DNA from: Neobacillus pocheonensis
GTDB lineage: Bacteria > Bacillota > Bacilli > Bacillales > Cytobacillaceae
NCBI GenBank assembly: GCA_023702235.1
Contig: JAMQCR010000002.1
Coordinates: 434,001-498,000, forward strand
Reading direction: 5' to 3'
Length of the DNA stretch: 64,000 nt
A program made the position numbers and the translations under genes. Position 1 is the stretch's first letter; every line of letters starts with the position of its first letter. Shown one piece after another: positions 18,559-28,121 of the stretch. The notes beneath the pieces are model-generated. The model was not told the origin of the DNA. It saw nothing but the letters and a program-made list of their open reading frames with translations, and did not search any database.

Positions 18559-18814
18559 CCCATCCCCTCCCACAAACACTATATATTTAGGGTTATTCTT
18601 ATTGAACCTGTTAAGTTGGTTATAGTAATACTTCTTCTCAATTTACTTTAACATAAATATCCAATTTTTTATTAAGTGTTATTCCACAATCTGGCCGATT
18701 GTTGAACAAAGCACTCTTTAGCTATCTGTTTTTTAGTTCATAAATAAGATTCCATAAACGGACATTTATACTGCTAAAAATAACCTGCTGATAATTTCAT
18801 AAACACCATTATGT

Positions 18815-19095
18815 CAGTTGGTTTCTGATTTAGTTTTAACATTGCTTTCTTGGATGGTGGAAGAAGAAAGGTATCGAATCAGAACAACTCAACGTGAGGG
18901 AATCGAGATTGCTAAAAGCCAAGGGAAATTTCGAGGGGGAACTAAATGCTATCATGCCGGAGCTAACGGAAAAGATAAAGTTATTATGATCGAATTGTAC
19001 ATTTGTTGGAATCAGGTATGAGTGTTATAGATATTCATCGTGAAGTTGATGTTGCTCGTAATACTATTTATAAAATACAAAGAGAGCTGCCATGA
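18815..19095 (+). pseudogene. Serine recombinase (resolvase family) C-terminal remnant
   Basis: WMVEEERYRIRTTQREGIEI followed by AKSQGKFRGG is the hinge and DNA-binding segment of resolvase/invertase-type serine recombinases. After a frameshift near 18990 the HTH domain continues as SVIDIHREVDVARNTIYKIQ. The catalytic N-terminal domain is absent. Confidence 0.75.
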
Positions 19096-19111
19096 GAATA
19101 TTGAAAATACA

Positions 19112-19142
19112 GCCCTCTTATACTCAGAGGGCTTAGTTTTTA
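19112..19142 (+). terminator. Intrinsic terminator
   Basis: AGCCCTC/GAGGGCT stem followed by TAGTTTTT, just after the resolvase remnant. Confidence 0.7.
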
Positions 19143-19149
19143 AGCTTGG

Positions 19150-19520
19150 CTTTTGTAGAATGATTCTTTCCTACTCAATAATCCAATTTTAGTCCATTAT
19201 AGATATACTAATTTATTTAACAGCTCGTTCAGGGGTAAGTCCGAGATAAGTCCAAAAACGGCCATAGGAATGGTATTAATTGGATAGTACATAAATTCGG
19301 TTACCAAAAACTACTGTTTTAGTAACTACTTTGTCCATATATCAATTGAATGATTGTTATTGGATTCTATAATTACCAAAAGATACGTCCAAAAGTATTT
19401 CCAAATACCTTTACCACAACTTTGGCTACTTTACTTTGCGGTCTATAGCACGAACCCTGTGATTAGGCCTAATTGGTGTATAATAGTGTGAAGAAATTGT
19501 ATTTTAACGGGGTGGTAATG
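19150..19520. other. Intergenic, no gene seen
   Basis: A TATAAT at 19479-19484 about 40 bases before the next start codon is a likely -10 box. Confidence 0.4.
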
Positions 19521-19523
19521 AAA

Positions 19524-19916
19524 ATGAAGATTTTGTTTGATGAAACTTACACTTCAAATGACGGAAAGCGAACAAGCAGGAATATTTGGTATGGAGATGC
19601 TGATATATCTGTTGATGGTGAATATGGAAAAAAAATTAATCTTAATGAAGATTTTATGGATAATTTATGCGAAATAATAAAAAATGACTTATCTAAAAAT
19701 GCAGCAAATAAGCCTACTGAAACTAACTGGTATATTTATGGAAGTGGTGTAACTCAGGACGCTATTGGAGACAATATCCGTCCGACAATTATGGTTCGTG
19801 AGAAGTCTGACGAGTTTATAACTAATTTTAATATCAGTGACCACGATTTTGCTGTAAATATTGATGCTATTCTGTTGTTTAAGGCGGATTTTGAAAAACG
19901 TTTAGCTAGTCATTGA
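19524..19916 (+). CDS. Hypothetical soluble protein
   Basis: A 130-residue protein starting MKILFDETYTSNDGKRTSRN. The second ATG (19524) sits 8 bases after GGGGTGG and is preferred to the one at 19518. The protein is acidic and beta-rich, with TNWYIYGSGVTQDAIGDNIR and FNISDHDFAVNIDAILLFKA. No domain recognised and no operon partner. Confidence 0.65.
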   Translation: MKILFDETYTSNDGKRTSRNIWYGDADISVDGEYGKKINLNEDFMDNLCEIIKNDLSKNAANKPTETNWYIYGSGVTQDAIGDNIRPTIMVREKSDEFITNFNISDHDFAVNIDAILLFKADFEKRLASH

Positions 19917-20191
19917 GGAGTAATATCACTATAAGCATTTTCAAACTATTTGAGGGGATGATTTCATAATGAATTCATTCTCCTTTTTCATCTGGTGGGA
20001 GTCTTTTTGTGTGGAGGAAAAGGACATTTAATAATACAGATTGTGAATAATTACACTTAAATTAAACTGCCCAGTTAGTGCAATAAGAAAAGCTGCCAAA
20101 ATGACAGCTTTATCTGCAACTCTTGCACCCGATAGTTTAAGAAGAATCTTTAACGTTGGAGATCTAAATCATTTAAAGTCCCATTCAATAT

Positions 20192-20629
20192 TTATCTGAT
20201 TTTCTCCGCCAACTCTAAAATAATTCCCTCTGGACCACGAACGTAGCATAACTTATAACTTTCTTCATATTGCTGTATCTCACTAAAGATTTCCGTTCCC
20301 TTCTTTTTAAATTTTGCAACAATAGCTTCAATATCTTCAACAGCAAAGCAAATATGTCGGATACCCAGCGTATTTGCAAAAGGTTGCTGAATATCTTTTT
20401 CATCTGACGGCGAATAAAATTTGACTAGCTCTATCCAGGCTTGACCATCTGGCATCCCCAATCCTACACATGCCGTTTTAACATCATTAAGCCCAACTAT
20501 TCTGTCCAACTGTTCTCCATCCAATTCCCATTCCGCTTGCACTTCAAGTCCTAAATCAAGAAAAAACGCTTTAGCCTCTGAAAGATCATTTACGTTTATA
20601 CTCACATGATCTATTCTATTGATCTTCAT
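20192..20629 (-). CDS. VOC-family (glyoxalase/bleomycin resistance-like) protein
   Basis: A 145-residue protein with two beta-alpha-beta-beta-beta modules. The putative metal ligands are His in NRIDHVSINVND, Glu in AWIELVKF, His in GIRHICFAVED and Glu in GIILELAEKI. Members include methylmalonyl-CoA epimerases, dioxygenases and resistance proteins; the substrate cannot be read here. The ATG is preceded by GAGGTATGAG. Intact and monocistronic. Confidence 0.85.
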   Translation of the reverse strand: MKINRIDHVSINVNDLSEAKAFFLDLGLEVQAEWELDGEQLDRIVGLNDVKTACVGLGMPDGQAWIELVKFYSPSDEKDIQQPFANTLGIRHICFAVEDIEAIVAKFKKKGTEIFSEIQQYEESYKLCYVRGPEGIILELAEKIR

Positions 20630-20639
20630 ATCTCATACC

Positions 20640-21030
20640 TCCTATGTTCCTGTTATTTTTAATACCTGTATTCGTGTAAGGTTTGTTTGAAATTCTAATT
20701 CGCTTAAAACGGGAAAATATCCTTCTTCAACAAATCTGCCCTTTAGTTTAACAGAAAGAGCTGCCTTAATGACAGCTCTGATCGTAAACTCAAGCACTCC
20801 TTACTTTAAGTGAAATAATTCACATACATATAATTTACCTACGAGTTAAATCAATAAATACTCTTATTAATATCAACCGTGGCTCTGTATTTTTAATTAT
20901 GTACGGAATGAATTTTCTAATGCTCCTGTCATTTGTCTTTTCGTTTCTGCAATTGGGTTTCTAGCCATTCTAGGTAAGCTACGTTAAGGAAATTGAAAAA
21001 ATTACCCATTTATCATTTCGGTATATTTTT
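20640..21030. repeat. Intergenic with dispersed repeat copy
   Basis: CCTTTAGTTTAACAGAAAGA, the hairpin AGAGCTGCC/GACAGCTCT (about 20757-20780) and AAACTCAAGCAC form the second subtype of the dispersed repeat. Other copies are at 20060-20130 and 21545-21620. No gene. Confidence 0.6.
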
Positions 21031-21033
21031 TTC

Positions 21034-21450
21034 TTATTTTAAATAACTTTTTCTTGTTCCATATCTCTTCCGGTAAACGAATTTTCTTAAATCAACGTCT
21101 TTTAAATTACCGTCATAACACAAAAAGAGTAAAGATTGAAACTCCTTAAAATTCTCCATGACAAAAAGAGCGAATTCTTTTCGTTCTCTCTTCATTTTCA
21201 TTTTTACCTCTTCTTTTGAATGGATGTCGTCAAGTTGGTCTTGGTAATAGGCTTTCGTATCTTCCCATTTATCTTTGCGATTCACCAAAATATCCTTACC
21301 ATACTTCGGTAATTTATCAATAACAAGGTCGATATACCCCTCTGACCACATTAACATTTTATCTTTTTCTGGAAGTTCAAGTACCATTTTTAACAATTCC
21401 GTTTCGTCCATATCTTTTTGTATGGCATATTTTCCGACCCGATTCATCAT
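21034..21450 (-). CDS. Hypothetical charged protein
   Basis: A protein of about 138 residues from ATG 21450 or the adjacent ATG (GAGGTGG site just upstream). It is rich in Lys and Glu, with HSKEEVKMKMKRERKEFALF and VMENFKEFQSLLFLCYDGNL. The C-terminal part could be a helical domain of a nucleic-acid ligase-like protein, but I cannot support that. No neighbour in the same transcription unit. Confidence 0.6.
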   Translation of the reverse strand: MMNRVGKYAIQKDMDETELLKMVLELPEKDKMLMWSEGYIDLVIDKLPKYGKDILVNRKDKWEDTKAYYQDQLDDIHSKEEVKMKMKRERKEFALFVMENFKEFQSLLFLCYDGNLKDVDLRKFVYRKRYGTRKSYLK

Positions 21451-21544
21451 ACCCACCTCATGTGCGAATCATTTGGTCTTAGTTTGTTAATTTGTGTTTT
21501 AATGAATTCATTATTCATTCTAACTTTGTGAAGGATTGTACTTA

Positions 21545-21620
21545 TACTAAACTGCTTCTTTATTTCAACAAGAAAGAGCTGCCACTATGACAGCTCAGAC
21601 CTTAAACTCAAGCACTTGTT
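21545..21620. repeat. Dispersed repeat copy, subtype with AGAGCTGCC hairpin
   Basis: AAACTGCTTCTTTATTTCAA, then AAGAGCTGCC ... GACAGCTC and CTCAAGCACTTGTTAATTGA. It resembles 20745-20805. Confidence 0.65.
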
Positions 21621-21759
21621 AATTGAAGAATATGATTTGTTCCCCTTGTCATCTCTATTTACTAACTTTACTGTTAAATGTTCAGGTTGGTATAGGTAAC
21701 TGAATTTGAGGAAAAAGTTCATTCATAAGTTCTTCAAGCTTTCCTAATAAATTAGTAAA

Positions 21760-22584
21760 TTAAGTATTAAATAATGTTCCATTTAGTGCTTCAATATACC
21801 TTTTTGCTGACCTTTGAACCACCAAATCTGCATCTTCTCTAATAATCAGATTAAATGCGTCATATAATCGATTAAATGTAAAATCATTTACCCTATCTGC
21901 AATTCTTTCAACTGTTACACTGGGCAGAGGAATGAAGTTAGGATAACTATACATAAAACTCACCCACTTACGATCAGCCGCCACGCGTACTATATCTCCA
22001 CTCAATAAAATTCCATTTTGACTGCTTCCATTTTTCCACTCTAAAACAGTACCGCCTTTATAATGTCCTCCAATTCTTTGAAGGATAAGACCTTCCTTCA
22101 ATTCTAGAGATTCTCCAGACCAAAAAATAATTTTCTCGCTGGTTCTAGTCACCCATTCTTTATCATCTTCATGTATGTAAATTGGAGCATCGAATGTTTC
22201 AGCCCATTCTACTTGACTAGAGTAATAATGGGGATGTGATAAAGCAATAGCATCAATTCCGCCTAATTTATTAATATGTGAAATGGTTGATTGATCAATA
22301 AATGTAATACAATCCCACAATAAGATGTAATTTTTATCTTGTACAAGATAAGCTGTCTGTCCGATTCCAAAACTTGGATTAGTCTTTATGCTATGTAATC
22401 CTTCTTCCTGGGGCTTAATGATATTACTATATGTACCCATCTCTATCAGCTTTTCTAATGTGGTCCACACCTGACCTTTGAAACTAACAAATTGTCTTTC
22501 TTCCTCGCAAATCAAACATTGTTTTGGTGCTTCGATTGAACTCTCATACTGAACTCCACAAGTTTCACAAATAAAGTTTTTCAA
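21760..22584 (-). CDS. Metallo-beta-lactamase-fold hydrolase with rubredoxin-like N-terminus
   Basis: A 274-residue protein. The N-terminus has CETCGVQYES and PKQCLICEEE, a four-cysteine rubredoxin-like knuckle. The MBL domain has a modified HxHxDH site (ALSHPHYYSSQVEW), IYIHEDDKEW and LLSGDIVRVAADRKWVSFMY. The histidine pattern differs from classical MBL hydrolases, so the substrate is unclear; such proteins are usually annotated as Zn-dependent hydrolases. Complete ORF with AGGAGAG upstream. Confidence 0.8.
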   Translation of the reverse strand: MKNFICETCGVQYESSIEAPKQCLICEEERQFVSFKGQVWTTLEKLIEMGTYSNIIKPQEEGLHSIKTNPSFGIGQTAYLVQDKNYILLWDCITFIDQSTISHINKLGGIDAIALSHPHYYSSQVEWAETFDAPIYIHEDDKEWVTRTSEKIIFWSGESLELKEGLILQRIGGHYKGGTVLEWKNGSSQNGILLSGDIVRVAADRKWVSFMYSYPNFIPLPSVTVERIADRVNDFTFNRLYDAFNLIIREDADLVVQRSAKRYIEALNGTLFNT

Positions 22585-22589
22585 AAAAT

Positions 22590-23105
22590 ATCTCTCCTTT
22601 ACTTATTCACTTCCTATTTACTCTCTTTTAAAATTCACCTAACAATCCAATAATCCTTCTTCAAGTAAACTGCTCCGTTACTTTAAGTGCATTTCTTCAC
22701 AATCTCTTATCTATCTTAACATAAATATCCAATTGATTTTCTAAAAAAATAAGCACCAAAAACGGACGTTTACGGTACTAACCATCACATTATCAGAAAA
22801 CAACCAGTCACTTTAACCGATAATTTGCGTATATTTTTAGTGTTATTTTGCACATCCAACTTTAAAAACCCAGCTACTTTCACATGAGAAGATTAGCTGG
22901 GTTTCTTAATTATTTACTTCCAATCATTTATACGAATCCGCATAGTTAAAAAGCGACTGCTCATTGTTCAGCAATCGCGCCTGATTGTTGAAGATCAATG
23001 CCTAAATCTTATTCCAGATAAGCAACCGTTACATTCACAAATCAATGACTTTTTAAGCCAACTTATTCTCTTCAAATGAAAAAGATTTTTACTTATTTAT
23101 AAGTA
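22590..23105. repeat. Intergenic with two repeat segments
   Basis: Near 22668 is AAACTGCTCCGTTACTTTAA followed by GTGCATTTCTTCAC, equivalent to the right flank of the intact IS110 (43448 onward), hence an empty IS110 site. At 22955-23030 is a copy with CGCGCCTGATTGTTGAAGAT and GATAAGCAACCGTTA. A stem CAGCTA/TAGCTG (22870-22900) may terminate transcription. No gene. Confidence 0.7.
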
Positions 23106-23110
23106 GGTTA

Positions 23111-23437
23111 TTACTGTTCCCAGATGCGTAGAAATAATATGTTAAAAATTACCAATATTAGAAAAAATAGAGCAATAACAGGATGTTCAGCATTATACAA
23201 TGCTAAAGCTGCAAATCCAAATATTATTAATTCAAGCAACAACCTTTTAATTCCCCGTACAGGAATTGAAGCTTTTGGAGATACAAATGTTCCCCAAATA
23301 ATTGCCATTAAAAGGGGAGAACCTATACCTAATAAAACCTTAACCATATATCCATGATCAGAATGAAATCCCCAATAACCTAAAGAAACTAAGGCACAAA
23401 TTTCTAAAATAAAACGAATTGCTAGATTTATTCCCAT
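23111..23437 (-). CDS. YrdB-family (DUF2568) membrane protein
   Basis: A 108-residue protein with four predicted transmembrane helices (about 3-22, 30-50, 63-83 and 88-105). FILEICALVSLGYWGFHSDH and PLLMAIIWGTFVSPKA are characteristic of YrdB. Function unknown. It starts with an ATG after AGGTGAT. Intact, single gene. Confidence 0.85.
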   Translation of the reverse strand: MGINLAIRFILEICALVSLGYWGFHSDHGYMVKVLLGIGSPLLMAIIWGTFVSPKASIPVRGIKRLLLELIIFGFAALALYNAEHPVIALFFLILVIFNILFLRIWEQ

Positions 23438-23519
23438 ATGATCACCTTTTAAGTTCCTCTATTATTTTTAATCACCGTTCAGATTATAGATAAATTGATA
23501 AGAAAGATAAAATGGCCCT

Positions 23520-23575
23520 AACATAAAGAAAGAGCACAATTCTTACTGCAGTATTGCGCCCTTTAATTGAATAAC
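23520..23575. repeat. Dispersed repeat copy
   Basis: AACATAAAGAAAGAGCACAA, TTCTTACTGCAGTATTGCGC and CCTTTAATTGAATAAC closely resemble 16436-16480. Confidence 0.7.
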
Positions 23576-23612
23576 AAAAAAGCTGCAATACTGAGAATGA
23601 ATTGACTTAGAT

Positions 23613-24073
23613 TCATTCCGAGCTAATCTGTTCCCATTCACTTAAATACATCACGTCTTTACTTACGTTTTTCTTTTCAGGAAGTAAGCACAAAAATTCC
23701 AAGGAATTACCATCTGGATCATAAAAGTAAAGATTGGCGGTAGGTGTCCACGTTTGGACCATTGGTTCCACCGGCTCAAGTCCAAAAGCGGCCTAGGACT
23801 AATCCCATTATCAAGCAGCCATTCTCGTGCATTTAACATATCTTCATAGCAAATTCTGAACGCAAAGTGGCTCTTATGGAACTCCTCATCCGGCACCTCC
23901 CAAACACCGAGCATTTGCTCTTTTTTATGATTTTTATCAAACCAAAAAAAGGCAACCCTCCGATCTTCAATAATATGTGCCAGATCCATTCCTAATTTTT
24001 TGTAAAAAGAAATCGCCGTGTCCAGATTTTTAGTTTTAACATGAGTCTCATATAAAGTACCAGGAAACATCAA
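23613..24073 (-). pseudogene. VOC-family protein, frameshifted
   Basis: The first 97 or so codons are a VOC domain (GTLYETHVKTKNLDTAISFY, AHIIEDRRVAFFWFD, HKSHFAFRICYEDM). Near 23795 one G is missing (GGCCGC instead of GGCCGGC). The remaining part continues in another frame as GLEPVEPMVQTWTPTANLYF, then YDPDGNSLEFLCLLPEKKN, ending at 23613. The restored protein is about 153 residues with the metal-binding Glu in NSLEFL. Fosfomycin-resistance-like and dioxygenase-like proteins are relatives. Sequencing error is possible. Confidence 0.82.
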
Positions 24074-24204
24074 ATCCCTCCAATTTCAAGCTTTGTTTTA
24101 TTTTAGCAAACTATGCAAGGGAGAAAAATCGGACATTATACTGAATTTGACAATTAAACACCCCATTAGTATTCTTGCAGATCTTATAGTGATAGGTATG
24201 CTAA

Positions 24205-24240
24205 GTGATCTTCCACAATCTGGCCGATTGTTGAAGATCA
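24205..24240. repeat. Dispersed repeat fragment
   Basis: GATCTTCCACAATCTGGCCG with ATTGTTGAAGATCATT gives a short stem; the same core is found at 15608 and 18686. Confidence 0.65.
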
Positions 24241-24348
24241 TTAATTTTCTTTATGCAGTTTAATTATACCGTCTTATAAAAAAAGCAGTACCCTGGTTAG
24301 CCTGCTCCTTTCCTATGTTAAGTGAAATTATTCCGTTTACAGAACGTA

Positions 24349-25098
24349 TCACGCTTCATTTGTATATTTTGTTCGTTTACTGTGTCTAAATCTCTCCCAA
24401 ACGGTTTGGTTCGTTTTATTCTCTATCTCATCGTTGAGAGGTTCCAGCATCCTCCCAGTCTTTCGTTCATATGCCTTTTCTATCAAGTAGTCAGCTATTC
24501 TTGGGTTTTTTGGGAGAATCGGACCGTGTAGGTATGTCCCGATTAGGTGATGGTAATGAAGACCCTCTTCTCCGCTCTCTTCGTTATTTCCATATCCATT
24601 AATAACTTTTCCTAGCGTAGCATAATTATGGTAAGTCTTACCTCCGTGGTTCTCAAATCCAACCACATTCCCAAATTGTTCGGATTCTACTAAAAGGTTT
24701 GTCATGAGCCTGTTTACCCCCGCTTTTGTATAAAATGGCAGGATCCCCATTCCTTTTAATTTTTCTCCATTTTTCATTTCATAATAGTCCCCTAAAAACT
24801 GGTATCCCCCGCAAATGGTAAGAGCGGAGACCCCATCCTCGATCCAAGACTTGATTTCCTTAACAAGAGGATCAAGTCTTGTTGTGGCGATGGATTGTTC
24901 CCGGTCGCTGCCGCCGCCAATCATGAATAGGTCACAGCCCGTCTTTCTCGCATCCTCAGGTTTCTTGATTTCCTCGATTAGAAGGGAGATTCCCCTCCAT
25001 TCGCACCTCTTTTTTAGGCAAATGATATTTCCCCTGTCCCCATACAGGTTTAAGGTATCCGGACAAAAATGGTATAACAACAGCTCCAATGTACCCAT
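24349..25098 (-). CDS. gatD: GatD, glutamine amidotransferase subunit of lipid II isoglutaminyl synthase
   Basis: A 249-residue protein from ATG 25098. It matches GatD throughout: TLNLYGDRGNIICLKKRCEW, FMIGGGSDREQ, the nucleophile Cys in LTICGGYQFLG, NVVGFENHGGKTYH, and the catalytic His in GTYLHGPILPKNP. GatD supplies ammonia to MurT, which amidates the D-glutamate of lipid II in the cytoplasm. The preceding murT frame overlaps it by 143 bases and no stop separates them, so the exact start is uncertain (see the murT entry). Confidence 0.9.
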   Translation of the reverse strand: MGTLELLLYHFCPDTLNLYGDRGNIICLKKRCEWRGISLLIEEIKKPEDARKTGCDLFMIGGGSDREQSIATTRLDPLVKEIKSWIEDGVSALTICGGYQFLGDYYEMKNGEKLKGMGILPFYTKAGVNRLMTNLLVESEQFGNVVGFENHGGKTYHNYATLGKVINGYGNNEESGEEGLHYHHLIGTYLHGPILPKNPRIADYLIEKAYERKTGRMLEPLNDEIENKTNQTVWERFRHSKRTKYTNEA

Positions 25099-26431
25099 CT
25101 CCTTTATATTGCTCTTCTGCTTCCTTTGATAGAATGGATACCATTGGAGAAAGACACGTGTATGTTGCCATGATATTTGCTGGTAAGCCATTACGTTTTG
25201 CCTCAAGAACTGCTTTTTTCATGTCAGGAAGAATTAAGATTTTTTCCTCTGGAATACCCGCATATTTCATCCTAAGAGCAGCGTCATATGCTCTTTTTCC
25301 GCTTGCAATAAACACTTCTACCTCATCTCGGTTGGCCATTTCCATGTCGATATCCCATATCCAGGAAATGTCTTCCCCATCTGCCAAAAGGTCGTTTAAG
25401 CAGAAAATTAGTTGTTTCTTTTCGTTTGTTTGAACAAACTCAGAAAGAGTTAGGTTTCCCCCAGCAGGATTCTTTACAAGATTAAGTCTCCAGGTATCTT
25501 TATTGATGAAAAATTCTTGCATCCTTCCATCTGATTTTTGGTAGGAACTTAACCCGTTTAGAATTGCTTTTGATTCCATCCCCAAAGCCTTGCAGGCGCT
25601 GATGGCAAATAGTGCATTATAGGCATTATACATTCCCTTTAAGGTAGTCTGATAACCATCCCTATCCATGATAAGACGAATTCCTTTTTTAGTCTCATAT
25701 ACCCTTTTTGCTAAAATATTGGGCTCAGGGCGAGTGAAACCGCAGCTGCAATGATAATGTCCAAGCTGCCCAAAATGTAAAAAACTGTACGAGAGCTCTT
25801 TCTGGCAATTTGGGCAATATTTTGATTCTCCCATTGTATATGACTGGAACCGGCAAGCATTGGCGCTTAGGCCGATATAAATCTTCTCTTTTTGCAGGTC
25901 AGAAAATCGATGGACAAACGGGTCGTCCGCGTTCAAGATAAGTTTAACATCGATCGATTTCAGGCAATCTTTCATTTTTTGAATTAAAATGTCAATTTCG
26001 CCATACCTGTCCAACTGATCACGAAAAAAGTTTGTCACGATCAGATAATCCGGCGGACACTCCAACACCGCTTTCGGAAGGCTAGCTTCATCTACTTCCA
26101 TTACTGCTACATCATTCATCAACCATCCCATAAATGGAGCATTGCGAACCATGGTCGCTGAGATACCGGTAACCATGTTAGAACCCTCGCGATTAGCAAT
26201 CACGGTTTTACCTGAAGTTTCTAGCAGATGCGTAATCAAATTCGCGGTAGTCGTTTTTCCATTAGTACCTGTTATATAGATGATTGATTTGGAATTCTTT
26301 CTTAAATGGCGTAAAAACTCACTATCTAGTTTTCTTGCCACAACCCCAGGGATGGTGCTCCCGCCATTCCCAATCATTTGACTCACTGTTCCTGCTGTTT
26401 TCCCTGCCCAAATGGCTAATTGTGTTTTCAT
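24956..26431 (-). CDS. murT: MurT, Mur-ligase-like subunit of lipid II isoglutaminyl synthase
   Basis: A 491-residue frame from ATG 26431 (GGGGGAT site). The Mur-ligase P-loop is YITGTNGKTTTANLI, followed by DVAVMEVDEASLPKAV and the four-cysteine zinc ribbon typical of MurT (YCPNCQKEL ... YHCSCGF). The C-terminal DUF1727-like domain includes CLNDLLADGEDISWIWDID. It activates the D-Glu carboxylate with ATP and uses ammonia from GatD. The homologous part ends at about codon 445 (SILSKEAEEQYKG). The last roughly 45 codons read antisense-free through gatD and are unlikely to be real, so a lost stop or an indel near 25100-25120 is suspected. Confidence 0.88.
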   Translation of the reverse strand: MKTQLAIWAGKTAGTVSQMIGNGGSTIPGVVARKLDSEFLRHLRKNSKSIIYITGTNGKTTTANLITHLLETSGKTVIANREGSNMVTGISATMVRNAPFMGWLMNDVAVMEVDEASLPKAVLECPPDYLIVTNFFRDQLDRYGEIDILIQKMKDCLKSIDVKLILNADDPFVHRFSDLQKEKIYIGLSANACRFQSYTMGESKYCPNCQKELSYSFLHFGQLGHYHCSCGFTRPEPNILAKRVYETKKGIRLIMDRDGYQTTLKGMYNAYNALFAISACKALGMESKAILNGLSSYQKSDGRMQEFFINKDTWRLNLVKNPAGGNLTLSEFVQTNEKKQLIFCLNDLLADGEDISWIWDIDMEMANRDEVEVFIASGKRAYDAALRMKYAGIPEEKILILPDMKKAVLEAKRNGLPANIMATYTCLSPMVSILSKEAEEQYKGDGYIGAVVIPFLSGYLKPVWGQGKYHLPKKEVRMEGNLPSNRGNQET

Positions 26432-26641
26432 ATCTATCCCCCCACAGGTTGTCACAATTTAATTTTATACGAAACTAGCCATTCTACAAGAGTACTTTCA
26501 TTACATTTACATTTCTAAATTTTTTAAATAATTTGGGAGAGTAAATTACATGAACCGAAAACGGAAGAAGTTCCAAACCATTTACTATAAAAAGGACAGG
26601 AAATGAACTTTATTTCCTGCCCTCAACCATTTCCATCTATT

Positions 26642-27073
26642 TTATTGTTTACTTAAAGATCTTCTATATTGGTTTTGTTTCCATTGATATCTTATAAAGC
26701 AGCCAACACAAAATCCTAAAATTGCGATAAATGCAGCTGCAGCAACCATAATGGTAAAGACATAACCTACTATGGTCCAATTCATCAGAAAACTTATTAA
26801 TCCCCCTGCGAGAAAAATGACCGAAATCGTTTGATTGAATTGCTGCTGATCCCATTCCTCAGGAATATATTGTGATGGGTGCTTTCTTAAAAACAGCTTA
26901 GCTATGCGCATTACAGGATTAAATCCGAAAAATAAGCCCATTAAACCTGCTAATAAAGGGATAGCAAGGATCCATTCTTGCTTAGTTATCCAAGTGAACA
27001 ATACAGACACCACAATAAACCACTGATTTGTTCGAACAAGTGGACGAAGAACTGAACGTACTTGACTTTCCAT
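26642..27073 (-). CDS. DUF4395 membrane protein
   Basis: A 143-residue protein with about four transmembrane helices. The family signature is visible: VLRPLVRTNQWFIVVSVLFT, FGFNPVMRIAKLFL, PEEWDQQQFNQTI and GFCVGCFIRYQW. Function unknown. The start ATG at 27073 is preceded by AGGTTGG. Intact. Confidence 0.88.
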   Translation of the reverse strand: MESQVRSVLRPLVRTNQWFIVVSVLFTWITKQEWILAIPLLAGLMGLFFGFNPVMRIAKLFLRKHPSQYIPEEWDQQQFNQTISVIFLAGGLISFLMNWTIVGYVFTIMVAAAAFIAILGFCVGCFIRYQWKQNQYRRSLSKQ

Positions 27074-27294
27074 TTAATCCAACCTACCTTATCGGTTTTA
27101 TGTGATTTACTTTGATTTTACTCCTATTTTTCTATTTTGAGAAGAAAAAAAGCAGAATTTACTTGAGGGTTCATGATTCGTATCCCAATAAAGTATGTTT
27201 CATTTTGTTGTTCTCTCAAATTACCAATTTCAAATATTTGAATAGTCAGAAAATGATTAGTATAATAAAAAAAAGGTCAAGGAGTTGATTACTT

Positions 27295-27489
27295 ATGGAA
27301 AAGAATTTACTTAATTCACCTCAACCTGAAGTTAATGTCTTGGATTCTCTATTTGCTGAAATGGTATTAGACAAAGCCCTTCGTGATTTCCGAAAAGAGA
27401 AAATTCAAAAGAAAATTGACCTGTCCTTACGAGACAAAAATAAAGCAGAATTCCTAAGATTAACAGAGGAATTAAAGAAAGTTTCTTAA
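27295..27489 (+). CDS. IDEAL-domain small protein
   Basis: A 64-residue protein. The helical IDEAL domain occupies residues 17-62 (LDSLFAEMVLDKALRDFRKE, then DLSLRDKNKAEFLRLTEELK). Such small proteins occur in Bacilli alone or at the ends of regulators, and the role here is unknown. A -10 TATAAT at 27257 and AAGGAG before the ATG fit a monocistronic gene with its own terminator. Confidence 0.85.
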   Translation: MEKNLLNSPQPEVNVLDSLFAEMVLDKALRDFRKEKIQKKIDLSLRDKNKAEFLRLTEELKKVS

Positions 27490-27514
27490 AATTGTTTTAT
27501 GTAATCGTTCTTAT

Positions 27515-27564
27515 AAGCAGTATAAAAGGATCTTCCAGTAGTTGTAGATCCTTTTATACTGCTT
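27515..27564 (+). terminator. Terminator of the IDEAL-domain gene
   Basis: 18-base perfect arms (AAGCAGTATAAAAGGATC and complement) around a 14-base loop. The arms supply A and T runs for both directions. Confidence 0.85.
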
Positions 27565-27569
27565 GTTGA

Positions 27570-28121
27570 ACTCCCTCAGTTAGATACATTTATCTCTCGA
27601 ATGCTCACTTATTCGCAGGATTTCAAACTACTTGATAGAACAATAATGGATGAATGAAGTGAGTTTTAATAGTTTTGACTTCATGAGGACGTGCGGAAAT
27701 AAAGGAGTAGGTATTATACTCCAACTTTTACCATATCATGCAGGTATTCTCCACGCCGCCCCTGGAGGCTATACCTCCCATGTCTCAACGGGTCTAATCC
27801 CTCTCATTCCTTCGTCATGCCTTTCCAAGGGGTGGATGCTGGTTTTGCTAACGGAACGGGTCGATGCCCTTTGGTTCAACACATCCAGTACTCCGTGCTT
27901 TCTTTGAGATCCTACGAATAAGCCAACATTCGATAAAATACCAAATCTAAAACTACTAGTTATATACTCTGATATATTTGCTTTAAAGAGAACTTAGTAA
28001 TGGCTTAATTATGCTGCTATTGGTGTTAAAGGTTGTATTTTTACAGGACAATAGGACTCATTACGTCGTGCCATTACCACTAGTATTCTTGCAAGCTTAT
28101 CGAGATGGGCTTGTGATCTGA
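27570..28121. other. GC-richer structured block, no gene
   Basis: Positions 27690-27910 are noticeably richer in G and C than the surroundings, with blocks such as CCACGCCGCCCCTGGAGG and CCTTTCCAAGGGGTGGATGC. This looks like the noncoding end of a mobile element or a structured RNA, but no copy elsewhere in the window supports an assignment. CACTAGTATTCTTGCA near 28077 recurs at 24169. Confidence 0.4.
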
